Positions 24,421-34,335 of a DNA stretch of 64,000 nt are shown here, in pieces; the stretch's first letter is position 1, and each line of letters opens with the position of its first letter. Position numbers and translations under genes: made by a program. The stretch covers positions 84,476,594 through 84,540,593 of the forward strand of contig NC_030808.1 in NCBI RefSeq assembly GCF_001704415.2, given 5' to 3'. Source of the DNA: Capra hircus (Eukaryota > Chordata > Mammalia > Artiodactyla > Bovidae). The notes beneath the pieces were generated by a model. It saw only the letters and a program-made list of their open reading frames with translations, had not been told where the DNA came from and searched no databases.

Positions 24421-24964
24421 AGCCTAATCCAGTTGTTCCTATTCTACCAGCAAATATGGGTCAGCATACACAAACGCATATGTGATCACATATTCATATA
24501 TCAAACACACAGAAACAACAAGGGGGCCTGTGATGATCTTTCCTCTCTGCCTCCAGGGACCAGGTACATCCATTCATTATTCCTTTCTTTGTGGATTCTT
24601 TTACTGATGCATTCATTCAACGATTAAGTGATCCTCAAGTATTTAGTGTACATCTACTGTATGCAAAGCACTGGGCTTGAGAAAGCAGCAAATAGGAAAA
24701 GCAAAGGTCGAATGGCAGAGAAGACTTAACACACGTGGGAAATAAATCATCACTGAAGTGTAAAGGTCCAGTGCAAAACGCGAGAGTTAGAGCAAGACAG
24801 CCCATTTCAGTAACCCAAAGAGTGATACAGATGACTGACAGTAAATTTGAGGCAGCTGGAAAATGAAAAGCTAGGTGAGAAATAAACATCCATTAAAAAC
24901 AGTCAAACAAATAAGCAAGGAAAATCTGTTAATTAAGGGCTCAGTAAAATGCAGTTTCCGTGCT

Positions 24965-25060
24965 ATCAAGCTCTGGTCTGTCTTATGCACCAGCGTAGCA
25001 TCAATGCCTAGGAAATGGCCCAGCAGACAGTGGGTGTTCAACGAATGTTTGTAAACTGAA
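24965..25060 (+). repeat. L2 LINE 3' fragment
   Basis: CAGACAGTGGGTGTTCAACG and AATGTTTGTAAACTGAACGG resemble the L2 terminus. Short and diverged. Confidence 0.5.
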
Positions 25061-25611
25061 CGGTATAGGTGTAGGATGTGCACTCCTAGAACACGAGTCC
25101 TCAGCACCTATCCTGGGGTGGGAATTTAAACCATAATTAAGTGGACTTGAGATGGCATACATGTCAAATGTTTGATCCAGAGCTTCAGGCCTTCTCATTA
25201 TGGCTGGTTTTGAGGAAGTGACAGAATTTGAGGAGTGATTCTGAAGTGAGTTTATTCCTTGAGGAATGAACAGATGCCAATTTTTTATTGTTTCTATATT
25301 TTTAAACAACTTTTATGTTCTGAAAAAGCTGGATATTTAAAAAAATATAAGAACATATTTATAAGGCTGCACATTTTTCCCTTTCAACTTGGGCTCCATT
25401 ACGGCTTGGCATGGTGCTAGTCTTTTCAGTTTTCAATATTTTGTTCATCACGGATTTTTTTTTTTGCATTAATTTCAATTTTTAAAAACATTGCATTAAT
25501 ATTGTATTTATTTCTATTATGAACTTTTTGCTCCCCCACTCCTTAAGTTTTGTGCCCAAAGCTAGTGTCTAGCTTGCCTTAAGATAACCCTAACCTGAAG
25601 AATAACCCCTT

Positions 25612-25925
25612 GGATTTTCCTGATGGTCCAGTGGCTAAAAATCCACCTGCCATTGCAGGGGACACTGGTTCCATCCTTGCTGCAGGAAGATTCTACATGC
25701 CCCAGGCAATATAAGCCCTTGACCCACAACTACTGAGTCTGTGCACTAGAACCGTCAAGCTGCAACTACTGAAGCCTGCGCCCTACAGCTGGTGCTCTGC
25801 AACAAGAGAAGCCACTGCAATCGGAAGTCCACATACCACAACTTGAGAGTAGCCCCAGCTAGCCGCAACTAGAGAAAACCTGTGAGTAGTAACGAAGACC
25901 CAACACAGCCAAAAACAAACAAGTA
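25612..25925 (+). mobile_element. CHR-type SINE
   Basis: Forward orientation: TTTTCCTGATGGTCCAGTGG head, then CATTGCAGGGGACACTGGTT, and the run of AACTACTGAGTCTGTGCACT ... AAGCTGCAACTACTGAAGCC that marks CHR elements. The tail is A-rich. Divergence indicates it predates the Bov-tA wave. Confidence 0.88.
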
Positions 25926-26223
25926 GAACGAGTATTTAAAAAACAGGACAGCCTCTTCCACATTGCTTCCTTGCAAACTTGGTGGGGTTTCTTTATAGTT
26001 CAGGGTCAGATGAATCTGCCTTAGGAGACCCTGGAGAATGAAGTGACATGGAGAAAACAATAGGTGGGCCCTGAAAAGTTGGGAAAACTCATGCCTTTAG
26101 CAATAAAATTGCATTTCAGATGCACTAGGGTAGATTCTAAAGGTGAATTTATTAATGTGAATTATTTTAAAGCAAGGGGTCACTTTGTTTATATCATATA
26201 TTTGATTTTATATACTGGTTTCG

Positions 26224-26262
26224 GGGCTTCCCTGGTGGCTCAGACAGCAAAGAATCAGCTGG
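26224..26262 (+). mobile_element. Bov-tA head-only fragment
   Basis: GGGGCTTCCCTGGTGGCTCA followed by GACAGCAAAGAATC is an almost perfect Bov-tA 5' head, then the match stops. SINEs normally lose the 5' side, so a copy retaining only the head is unusual; later deletion is the likely cause. Confidence 0.8.
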
Positions 26263-26639
26263 GTTTTTTACTCAAGGCATACATATGCCTTCTTGCTCAA
26301 AATGACTATTATCTTCACTTTTTCCCTCATTAATATACAAGAGAAAGAATAAGAGGGATATGAGATAGAAACTCACCAGTGGATGAAAAGAGGGAACAAC
26401 TGAGGGGACCAATCTGTGAAAAGCCTCAGAAATCAGAAACTCTGACTTAAACGATTGGGACTGGGAGATCTGGGTGTGGGAGAGGAAAGTGTTTAAAACT
26501 CTTAATTCAGAACCAGTTTTAAATCTTCCCATAATAGTTAAATGGAATTTGTTATGGACAGAAATAATTAGCTCCTTTTATGAGGTCTAAAACAACTATA
26601 ATAACTGTGCAAGATAATTTTATTGTTTTTTAAACTAAT
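26263..26639. other. Unique non-coding DNA
   Basis: No gene or recognised repeat. The sequence after the SINE head begins directly with unrelated DNA. Confidence 0.45.
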
Positions 26640-27330
26640 TATAAAAGTATTACATGCACACAGTTTATAAAGTTAGAACATATTACAATAGAGAAGAAAA
26701 TGAAAATCACCCATAATCTTGCCACCCAGAGATAGCCATTGTTAGCACTTTAGACTATTTCCTTTCTGTCTTATTACTATCTATGTGATATCATACTCCA
26801 TTTGCAGTTCTGTTTCTTTTTAACTTAATAGTATATTAAGTATTTCCCTTTATATTGAATATTTCCCTTATATTTTTAATAATATTAAGATATATCATTT
26901 ATAGGGCTTCCCAGGTGGTACTAGTGGTAAAGGACCCATCTGCCAATGCAGGAGACATAAGAGATGTGGGTTCAGTCCCTGGGTTGGGAAGATCCCCTGG
27001 AGAAAGGCGTGGCAACCCACTCCGGTATTCTCGCCTGGAGAATTCCATGGACAGAGAAGCCTGGCAAGCTTCAGTTCGTGGGGTCACCAAGAGCTGGACA
27101 TGACTGAAGCTAGTTGGCTCAGTATAGCACACATATCATTTGTAATAACTGCATAATATTCCACCTGTGTATTTAACAAGTTCCCTTTTTTTGGACATGA
27201 AATTCATTTTTAGTTATTGCCATTATGGAAATTCTGTAATAAATATATTTCTACGTATTTTATTCACTGAATTTCTGTCCTTTGGCTTAGGATAGATTTC
27301 TAAAAGTGGAAATATTATTTTTTTAGTTTT
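26640..27330 (-). mobile_element. Ancient L1 (L1M-type) 3' fragment, split by a SINE
   Basis: ATGAAAATCACCCATAATCT, GCATAATATTCCACCTGTGT and TTTAGTTATTGCCATTATGG follow the reverse of an old L1 3' region. A Bov-tA at 26901-27132 divides it; the two halves join properly across the gap. No coding capacity remains. Confidence 0.65.
26901..27132 (+). mobile_element. Bov-tA SINE nested in an old L1
   Basis: Head GGGCTTCCCAGGTGGTACTA, B-box-like GGTTCAGTCCCTGGG and tail CTGGACATGACTGAAGCTAG are clear. The 9-bp repeat ATATCATTT at 26892-26900 and 27133-27141 is the target duplication within the L1. Confidence 0.93.
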
Positions 27331-27795
27331 GAAGTTTTAGCTCTGTTTTACTTTTTTTAAGATGCAACACAGGCTGTTTCTCGCTTTGCTATATATGCTT
27401 TATACTGATCTCTCTGCTGATTTAGTGTCTATTAGCAATGCCACTGCAGATGGTGATTGCAGCCATGAAATTAAAAGATGCTTACTCCTTGGAAGGAAAG
27501 TTATGACCAACCTAGACAGCATATTAAAAAGCAGAGACATTACTTTGCCAACAAATGTCCGTCTAGTCAAGGCTGTGGTTTTTCCAGTGGTCATGTATGG
27601 ATGTGAGAGTTGGACTACAAAGAAAGCTGAGTGCCGAAGAATTGATGCTTTTGAACTGTGGTGTTGGAGAAGACCCTTGAGAGTCCCTTGGACTGCAAGG
27701 AGATCCAACCAGTCCATCACTGATTTGATGGACATGAGTTTGAGCAAACTCTGGGAGTTGGTGATGGACAGGGAAGCCAGGTGTGCTACAGTCCA

Positions 27796-28537
27796 GTTCA
27801 GTTCAGTTCAGTTCAGTCACTCAGTCGTGTCCGACTCTTTGCAACACCATGAATCTCAGCACGCCAGGCCTCCCTGTCTATCACCAACTCCTGGATGTCA
27901 CTCACACGCACGCCCATCGAGTCAGTGATGCCATCCAGCCATCTCATCCTCTGTCGTCCCCTTCTCCTCCTGCTCCCAATCCCTCCCAGCATCAGAGTCT
28001 TTTCCAATGAGTCAACTCTTCTCATGAGGTGGCCAAAGTACTGGAGTTTCAGCTTTAGCATCATTCCTTCCAAAGAAATCCCAGGGCTGATCTTCAGAAT
28101 GGACTGGTTGGATCTCCTTGCAGTCCAGGGGACTTTCAAGAGTCTTCTCCAACACCACAGTTCAAAAGCATCAATTCTTTGCTGCTCAGCCTTCTTCACA
28201 GTCCAACTCTCACATCCATACATGACCACAGGAAAAACCATAGCCTTGACTAGACAGACCTTTGTTGGCAAAGTAATGTCTCTACTTTTTAATATACTAT
28301 CTAGGTTTGTCATAACTTTCCTTCTAAGGAGAAAGCGTCTTTTAATTTCATGGCTGCAATCACCATCTGCAGTGATTTTGGAGCCCAGAAAAATAAAGTC
28401 TGACACTGTTTCCACTGTTTCCCCATCTATTTCCCATGAAGTGATGGGACTGGATGCCATGATCTTCGTTTTCTGAATGTTGAGCTTTAAGCCAACTTTT
28501 TCACTCGCCACTTTCACTTTCATTAAGAGGCTTTTTA
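27796..28537 (-). mobile_element. Inner BovB LINE inserted in the outer BovB
   Basis: This minus-strand BovB begins (its 3' end) with the GTTCAGTTCAGTTCAGTTCA pentamer run and ends 5'-truncated within the reverse transcriptase coding region. The 13-bp direct repeat GTGCTACAGTCCA at 27783-27795 and 28538-28550 is its target duplication, made from outer-element sequence. It is therefore younger than the outer copy. Confidence 0.96.
27813..28523 (-). pseudogene. BovB reverse transcriptase C-terminal fragment (236 codons)
   Basis: This open frame encodes the part of the RTE-type reverse transcriptase that lies after the catalytic core. Visible blocks are GLKLNIQKTK (residues 11-20), the MYGCESW segment (101-107), ELWCWRRLLK (121-130) and an arginine-rich RRRRGRQRMRW block (185-195), ending RTRLSD near the BovB 3' terminus. 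The apurinic endonuclease domain and the catalytic aspartate box are absent because the element is 5'-truncated, so no active enzyme can be made. The frame is uninterrupted, which suggests a fairly recent insertion. The ATG at the start is internal to the original protein. Confidence 0.9.
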
Positions 28538-28624
28538 GTGCTACAGTCCATTGGGTTACAAAGAGTCAGACGTGACTTAGTTGACTGAACGACTGAATGA
28601 CTAAACTGAACTGAAGCAATGCCA

Positions 28625-28852
28625 AGATTATAACAATTGGGAAAATGTATCAGCGAAAATGCTAATACTAGATATTTCAATCAGATTTTTTCTGATGATG
28701 TCAAATACTTTATTTTTTTCTTTAAAGATTCTTTGAGTTATTAAGAGTTATTGTTTGCCTGTTTTTTCTAATGCTTTTTTTTTTTTACATTATGCTCAAG
28801 AGAATAAATAGGAAGAAGTATAGTCTCCTTTGTATTTCAACTCTTCAGACAT
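28625..28852. other. AT-rich spacer between BovB copies
   Basis: No feature recognised, apart from a T run at 28777-28787. Confidence 0.5.
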
Positions 28853-29300
28853 TTGTTGTTTTTCAGTTGTTCAGTCAACTAAGTCATGTCTGACTCTTTG
28901 TAACCCCATGTGCTGCAGCATACCAGGCTTCCCTGTCCATCACCAACCCCCAGAGTTTGCTCAAACTCATGTCCATCAAATCAGTGATGCCATCCAACCA
29001 TCTCATCCTCTGTCGTCCCCTTCTCCTCCTGCCTTCAATCTTTCCCAGCATCAGGGTCTTTTCCAATGAGTCAACTCTTTGCATCAGGTGGCTAAAGTAT
29101 TGGAGCTTCAGATTCAGCATCAGTCCTTCCAACAAATATTCAGGGTTGATTTCCCTTAGGATTGTCTGGTTTGATCTCCTTGCTGTTGAAGGGACTCTCA
29201 AGAGTCTTCTCCAGCACCACAGTTCAGAAGCATCAATTCTTGGGCACTCAGCCTTCTTTATGGTCCAACTCTCACATCCATATGTGACTACTGCAAAAAC
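28853..29300 (-). mobile_element. BovB LINE, 5'-truncated
   Basis: TGTTCAGTCAACTAAGTCAT through TCCATCACCAACCCCCAGAG, CAGCATCAGGGTCTTTTCCA and CTCTCACATCCATATGTGAC is reversed BovB. The minus-strand frame 28884-29423 carries TYGCESWTIKKAE and GRRRRGRQR blocks and continues into flanking DNA at its 5' side. No clear TSD was found. Confidence 0.93.
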
Positions 29301-29714
29301 TAAGAACCAGCGTTGGTTCAATATTAAGGTTGGTGAACTGAGGAAATGACCATATTTCTTTTCCTTTCCCATTTTAGCTAATCTGATATTTTTCAAAAAG
29401 TATGTAGACAGATTTCTTAGCACTCCCTCAAGCTATTGGTTCTTGAGTTCGCGGATGAGAACCCCAAGGCCCCTTGAGCAGCCTCTTGTCTCCACACCCT
29501 CACCAGTCACCAGGGCTTTTCCTCCTACATTGCCTCAGATGGCTGTACAAGTCCAGATGGAGCCAGAGCCCTCAGGCCCTTGAAGAACTACTGTCCAGTG
29601 AGTTTAATGTCATTGATGAGAGTTAGATACGTCTTTGGAACCACCCATGGTTGTTGTATCACCTTCTCTCCTCCCCAGCTCCTAAAAATAATCAATATTC
29701 ATCCTCTTTTCAGT
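29301..29714. other. Unique non-coding DNA
   Basis: No repeat or exon recognised. Confidence 0.45.
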
Positions 29715-29895
29715 ACTTGTGTCAGACACTGTGCTAAACTCCTTACAAATATCATCTATCACATATCAACTTTATGAAACGTTACTATTATTTCCATTTT
29801 ATAGATGAGGAAACTAAGGCCAAAAGACCACATAGTTCAGACCCCCGAGCCCATGTAGTCCCTGTGCTCTGCAGCCTGCATGCATATTCTCACAC
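29715..29895 (-). repeat. MIR SINE, reverse orientation
   Basis: CACTGTGCTAAACTCCTTAC, TTCCATTTTATAGATGAGGA and AACTAAGGCCAAAAGACCAC are the reversed MIR core, with later positions diverged. Confidence 0.7.
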
Positions 29896-30591
29896 CTTGG
29901 TTTCACTCTCTGAGTGGACAGGATCTGTTAGGTGCCTAATTGCAAACTGAACTCGCCTGACCGGAGGTAAGAGAGAAAAAGCTCCTCATTTGTCTGGGGA
30001 TGGAAGAATGAGGTAGAGGCAGATCAGCAATTAAATGTCAAAGTGAGGCTCCTCCCTTCTCCTTCCTGAGTCTCTCCTCTCTCTAAGAAAGCGCTCTGTC
30101 TCCCTGGCCTCTCCTCCACCCCAGGAACTCTTCCTGACTCGGCATTGCCCAAAGTTCACCTCTTCAGTAATCTAATGGCTGCAGCTCCTGACAAAGTGGT
30201 TCTCGCTTGAACAATGCCGAGACTGAAGGAGACACTTCCTCTTTAACCTCTGCTGAGCTCTGCTCTGTCCAGACTAGTCTGCTCGCTCAGCATTCACACA
30301 GCATACTTCATAATGCCTGGCTGAATATTGCATCGAACTGTTACTCCAGCCTATCCTCATCTCCCAAATGAAAGTCTCTCAGAGAACTAGTGTGTAGGAA
30401 AACCTTCAGATCAGAGCATTGATGCCTAGTTTCTTACCCTCTATTTACCATGGATTCAGAGGCATTTTGCAAGTGCCTACAATAGACCAGGTGGCTATCT
30501 AGACAAAGGGAAGCACACCCAAATAAGAAATATGGGTGCCTGACCTTGAGAAACTCCAATGGGGAGCCATGAAAATTAGATCAGCTAACTT
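29896..30591. other. Unique non-coding DNA
   Basis: Pyrimidine-rich between 30048 and 30130. I see no exon. A relation to internal L2 sequence is possible but not supported strongly enough to call. Confidence 0.4.
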
Positions 30592-30897
30592 GTTATTGTT
30601 GCTCAGTGGCTCAGTCGAGTCCGACCCTCCAACCTCATGGACTGCAGCATACCCGGCTTCCCTGTCCTTCACCACCTCTCAGAGCTTGCTCAGACTTATG
30701 GCCATTGAGTCAGTGATGCCATCCAACCACCTTATCTTCTGTCATCCCCTTTTCCTCCTGCATTCCATCTTTCCCAGCATCAGGGTCTTTTCCAGTGATT
30801 CATCATTTTGGATCAGGTGGCTAAAGTATTGGAGCTTCAGCATCAGTCTGTGCAGTGAATATTCAGGATTGATTTCCTTTAGAATTGACTGGTTTGA
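30592..30897 (-). mobile_element. BovB LINE 3' fragment
   Basis: GCTCAGTGGCTCAGTCGAGT, GAGTCAGTGATGCCATCCAA, TTTCCCAGCATCAGGGTCTT and GAATATTCAGGATTGATTTC are reversed BovB, ending abruptly within GGTTTGAT at about 30897. Strongly 5'-truncated; no TSD found. Confidence 0.92.
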
Positions 30898-31229
30898 TAG
30901 AAGGGTAATTAATATTTTCATTGTCTGATACACAGATTGGTAGTCTCTCCATTTCCCACCTCCATCTCTGAAGGTGTCTGCCTGCCAGCAGATTATTGTA
31001 GAACACAGTACTGAATGTGCCACTTCCTGGTTTGAGACTTTCAGTGATGCTCTATCACCAGAGAGGCAAAACCTTGACTTAGACTGCTGTGTAAGTCTCT
31101 TCATAGCTTGACATCTACCTGCCCATCTTGCTTCAGCTCTTTCTGTCCCACATGTCCCCGCACACAACCAGCCAACTATTTCGTTTTGTGTTTTCTGTCT
31201 CCTCTCCCTGTAACCTTTTCCAGTCCCCA

Positions 31230-31416
31230 AAGTGAAAGTGTTAGTCACTTAGTCATGTCCAACTCTTTGCAACCTCATGGACTGTAGCCAGACTCCTCTG
31301 TCCATGGAATTCTCCAGGTAGATCAGGAAGGGTATCTTCCCAACCCAGGGATCAAACCTGTGCCTTCTGTACTGCAGGCAAATTAATTCTTTATTGCCTG
31401 AGCCACCGGGAAAGCT
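31230..31416 (-). mobile_element. Bov-tA SINE in L2
   Basis: Reverse orientation with AGTGAAAGTGTTAGTCACTT tail, AACCCAGGGATCAAACCTGT as the B-box complement and GAGCCACCGGGAAAGCT as the head complement. The middle is shortened by an internal deletion. Confidence 0.9.
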
Positions 31417-31540
31417 CACTCCTTTGGGTTCCCTCTGTGACCGGGCCTATGTTTAACAGCTCTTCTCACCCCATTTGTCTCTTCCACTTGACTGTGAGTT
31501 TTGGGGAATGATGACTGTGACTCACACAGGGTCTAGCTCA

Positions 31541-31694
31541 TGTGCTCACTCTTTGTGACCCCATGGACTGTAGCCCACCAGGCTCCTCTCCAGGCAAGAA
31601 TACTGGAGTGGGTTGCCATGCCCTTCTCCAAGGGATCTTCCTGACCCAGGGTCTCCTGCATTGCAGACAGATTCTTTACTGTCTGAGCCACCAG
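31541..31694 (-). mobile_element. Bov-tA SINE in L2, partly deleted
   Basis: CTCTTTGTGACCCCATGGAC, TACTGGAGTGGGTTGCCATG and CTGAGCCACCAGC are present, but part of the A unit (after GGCTCCTC) and part of the tRNA-like arm are missing, so the copy is about 60 bp short. Confidence 0.9.
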
Positions 31695-31740
31695 CTTCCA
31701 ATATGGGTGCTTAATGAATGTTTGTTGATTGAAAGAGGAA

Positions 31741-32506
31741 GGGGAAAACCCAAATGATTCTTAGGCTATAGGTATAGAGTGATTGTATTTCAACAGTTTG
31801 ATCTTCCCAACCCCCTACATAATCACACAGCAGAACTACTGTCTGTTTATGTCCAGTCCTCATGGTGGCAGCAAGTAAATATCTCCAGGTCTCTTGTACT
31901 AAGGAAAGAAGCCTGTAATTGCTCATACTTCTCTTCAAAGGAGCATTTATTCTAATAGTGGAGACCTTCTGGGCTACTCTGGTTCAATGATTGTCATCAA
32001 GTGTAATTCCGTAAGACAGAGTCTTGAATACCCCAGTCAGGAATAACTCAGAAGCTCAACACCATTCTGATTTGGCCCCAGTATGCAGTGCAGACAGCAA
32101 AGCCAGTGGGGATCCAGCAGGACAGTAGGCGACTCAAGGCAGAGAAGCAGGGAGGACTTGCTGGGAATTGGGTTGGGATACTGAGGTCTTCAGAAAGCTT
32201 TGAAACTAAAGAAGTCTTTAGTTCTACCTTCTCTGTCTCAGTCAACTCCAGAAATATTTTCTGTGTCCCAGCTTCCACAGTCCCTCCACTCCTATCCCAG
32301 GACCAGTGCCTGGCCAGTTCTTTCTCCTGGGGGAGCTTGGGCCCAGATATCTACTTTCCTAATTAATTTCCAAGAGAAGACCTTGACCAGAAAAACAACT
32401 CACAAAATCACCCTTGGTTCTAGCCCCACTGTGGTTGACCTCATCAGCCTGGGAAGATTTTTTCTATGGGAAAGAGGAGTGTATTCAACTGTGCATATCC
32501 TCATGT
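31741..32506. other. Unique non-coding DNA
   Basis: No repeat or known exon recognised. Open frames at 32088-32508 (+) have no recognisable domain. Confidence 0.45.
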
Positions 32507-32816
32507 GAAAATGAAAGTCGCTCAGTTGTGGACTCTTTGCGACCCCAGGGACTATACAGTCCATGGAATTCTCCAGGTCAGAATATTGGAGTGGGTAGCC
32601 TTTCCCTTCTCCAGGGGTCTTCCAAACCCAGGGATCGAACCCAGGTCTCCTGCATTGCAGGCAGACTCTCTACCAGCTGGGTCACAAGGGAAACTCAAGA
32701 AAACTGAAGTGGGTATCCTATCCCTTTTCTAGTGGGATCTTCCTGACCCAGGAATCAAACCTGGTTCTCCTGCATTGCAGGTGGATTCTTTACCAAATGA
32801 GCTATCAGGGAAGCCC
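32507..32816 (-). mobile_element. Bov-tA-type SINE with two tRNA-like units
   Basis: In reverse, one complete unit (GATCGAACCCAGGTCTCCTG, then a degenerate head GGTCACAAGGGAAACTC) is followed by a second tRNA-like unit (CAGGAATCAAACCTGGTTCT, then GAGCTATCAGGGAAGCCC). The flanks share only CCTCAT, so a TSD is uncertain. Confidence 0.88.
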
Positions 32817-32967
32817 TCATAGCTGACCTCTATCCTGTTGGGTCACTCACAAAACCATATCTGAGAATCCTCTTAGACTTTATAACCTATGCTTGCCTCT
32901 TAGCATGATCATCTGCCTCATTCATAAAGATAAATAGAATTTAGAAAAGGTTCTTCTTTAAATCTTG

Positions 32968-33193
32968 GGTGCCTAATGCAAAGAGCCAACTCATTAGAAA
33001 AGACCCCGATGCTGGGAAAGACTGAAGGCAGGAGGAGACGGGGACAACAGAATGAGATGGTTGGATGGCATTACCAATTTGTTGGACATGAGTTTGAACA
33101 AACTCCTGGAGACTGTGAAGGACAGGGAAGCCTGGCATGCTGCAGTCTATAGGGTCACAAAGAGCTGGACATGACTGAGTGACTGAACAGCAA
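32968..33193 (+). mobile_element. BovB LINE 3' end with 15-bp TSD
   Basis: GACCCCGATGCTGGGAAAGA, GGTTGGATGGCATTACCAAT and GTCACAAAGAGCTGGACATG lie in order. A perfect 15-bp direct repeat CTTCTTTAAATCTTG at 32953-32967 and 33194-33208 marks the insertion. It is truncated to about 225 bp. Confidence 0.95.
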
Positions 33194-33289
33194 CTTCTTT
33201 AAATCTTGTATCTAATTTTAGAATTTCTATTTTTCTTTCCAATTACATGCCCTGTTCCTCTCTTGAACTTGCTCTGCTCTCTTCCCCTT

Positions 33290-33290
33290 T

Positions 33291-33336
<46 letters not shown>

Positions 33337-33352
33337 GCACGCACGCACACAC
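33290..33352 (+). repeat. Compound microsatellite (TC)n(CA)n(CGCA)n
   Basis: A TC run at about 33290-33303 passes into about 14 CA units and then four GCAC-type units before ending at ACGAG. Such compound repeats are usually polymorphic in length. Confidence 0.97.
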
Positions 33353-33439
33353 GAGTACCTTGATTGTTTTTCATTGACATATCTTTGTTTATGCTGATCT
33401 ACCTGCCTAGCATTGATATTTATCTAAACCCAACTTCTC

Positions 33440-33670
33440 TTTCAAAATCAATCTAAGCCAGTCTTCTTCCAGTAGACTGATCATGAAGATGCTTACAGTA
33501 CTTTCCTCCTGCAAGCCCATTCTTAGCACTCACTGCATTATGTTGAAGTGGGATATTAATGGGTCTTTCTCCAGACTAGGTTCTAAGCTTCCTAGAGAAA
33601 GTCCCCTCCTTATCGGTATCTCTCTCAGGACCCAGCTCATGGTAGACACTCAGTAAATACTGGCCAAACT
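33440..33670 (+). repeat. L2 LINE 3' fragment
   Basis: GACTAGGTTCTAAGCTTCCT, CAGGACCCAGCTCATGGTAG and ACACTCAGTAAATACTGGCC match the L2 3' end. Confidence 0.65.
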
Positions 33671-34109
33671 CAATGGTTCTGTGGCGCTTTCCCTGACCGT
33701 GGCAGCCCATGCCAATTCCTTCCTCCTTCCGGCTCTGTTCACGCTACTCAGGACTGTGTAGTTTGATGCCTATAACTGTTCTTGAATTGGTTCATGCTCT
33801 GTTAGTTTTGTTCTTGCAGTTAGATTCTCAAAACTGGAGACCACATCATATATGCCTTCTGTCACCCCCAGTGTGCCTAGAAGTGCTGGGTGGAGAGAGG
33901 CATAAAAAGTAATCGTCAATTATTGAAAATTATGATTGTATCATTGTAACTGTAAATAGTAAATTATTCTTTCTCAGAAAGGAAGGGCTGATCACAAACT
34001 GATCATGAACCACAGCAAAACAGAGGGATTTGAATAATTATGCGGCCTCTGATTTTCTCAGGAGTGGTAATGTCCTGGTCAAACATGGTGAGTTTTAGTT
34101 ATTGCAACT
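33671..34109. other. Unique non-coding DNA
   Basis: No recognised repeat or exon. Confidence 0.45.
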
Positions 34110-34335
34110 AAGTTTCATTTACTGGAAACATTTTATGAGCCAGGCATTTTATTGACCATGTTAAAGTCATGAAGACACTGAAGGACAGATCAGATAATTT
34201 TGCCCCCATTTTACACTTAAAGAAATGGAAGTTTTGTAGGGTTTGCTGACTTGCCCAAGGTCACCCAGTTAGACAGGAAAGATCCAAGAGCCAAACCCAG
34301 TTTTGTGAAATTCCACAGCCTGGACTCGCTCTGTG
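34110..34335 (-). repeat. MIR SINE, reverse orientation
   Basis: TTTTATGAGCCAGGCATTTT, CCCATTTTACACTTAAAGAA, GACTTGCCCAAGGTCACCCA and GAGCCAAACCCAG are in the order of a reversed MIR. Confidence 0.75.

Larger units (their letters stand above)
23209..25611. other. Mixed unique DNA and ancient repeat relics
   Basis: Apart from the MIR, MER5 and L2 pieces listed separately, no gene is seen. A T-rich and AT-rich stretch at 25440-25600 may be an old repeat end that I cannot name. Another relic beginning near 24640 resembles the 'ctactgtatgcaaagcactggg' type of ancient repeat. Confidence 0.45.
27444..28614 (+). mobile_element. Outer BovB LINE, interrupted and internally deleted
   Basis: The left part 27444-27795 reads forward as the BovB C-terminal coding end, and the right part 28538-28614 is its 3' terminus with AACTG repeats. 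A perfect 10-bp TSD AGCAATGCCA flanks the whole at 27434-27443 and 28615-28624. About 171 bp, judged against the inner copy, are missing at about 27716, where the two parent sites share CATC or a near match. A second BovB is inserted at 27796-28537. The open frame 27362-27928 runs from upstream DNA across it and is not a real gene. Confidence 0.94.
31030..31740 (+). repeat. L2 LINE 3' region carrying two SINEs
   Basis: ACTTTCAGTGATGCTCTATC, TAGCTTGACATCTACCTGCC, TTCAGCTCTTTCTGTCCCAC, then CTTGACTGTGAGTTTTGG and finally GGGTGCTTAATGAATGTTTG follow the L2 3' region in order. Bov-tA copies at 31230-31416 and 31541-31694 split it into three parts. Confidence 0.6.

Noticed and set aside
26822..26840. 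8-bp hairpin ACTTAATA / TATTAAGT
   Set aside because: Short and AT-only, expected by chance in this composition.
27362..27928. 188-codon plus-strand gene
   Set aside because: It reads through flanking DNA, the outer BovB and into the reversed inner BovB; it is a chimera of transposon pieces.
33290..33352. CRISPR-like array
   Set aside because: The units are 2-4 bp simple repeats with no spacers; this is a eukaryotic microsatellite.
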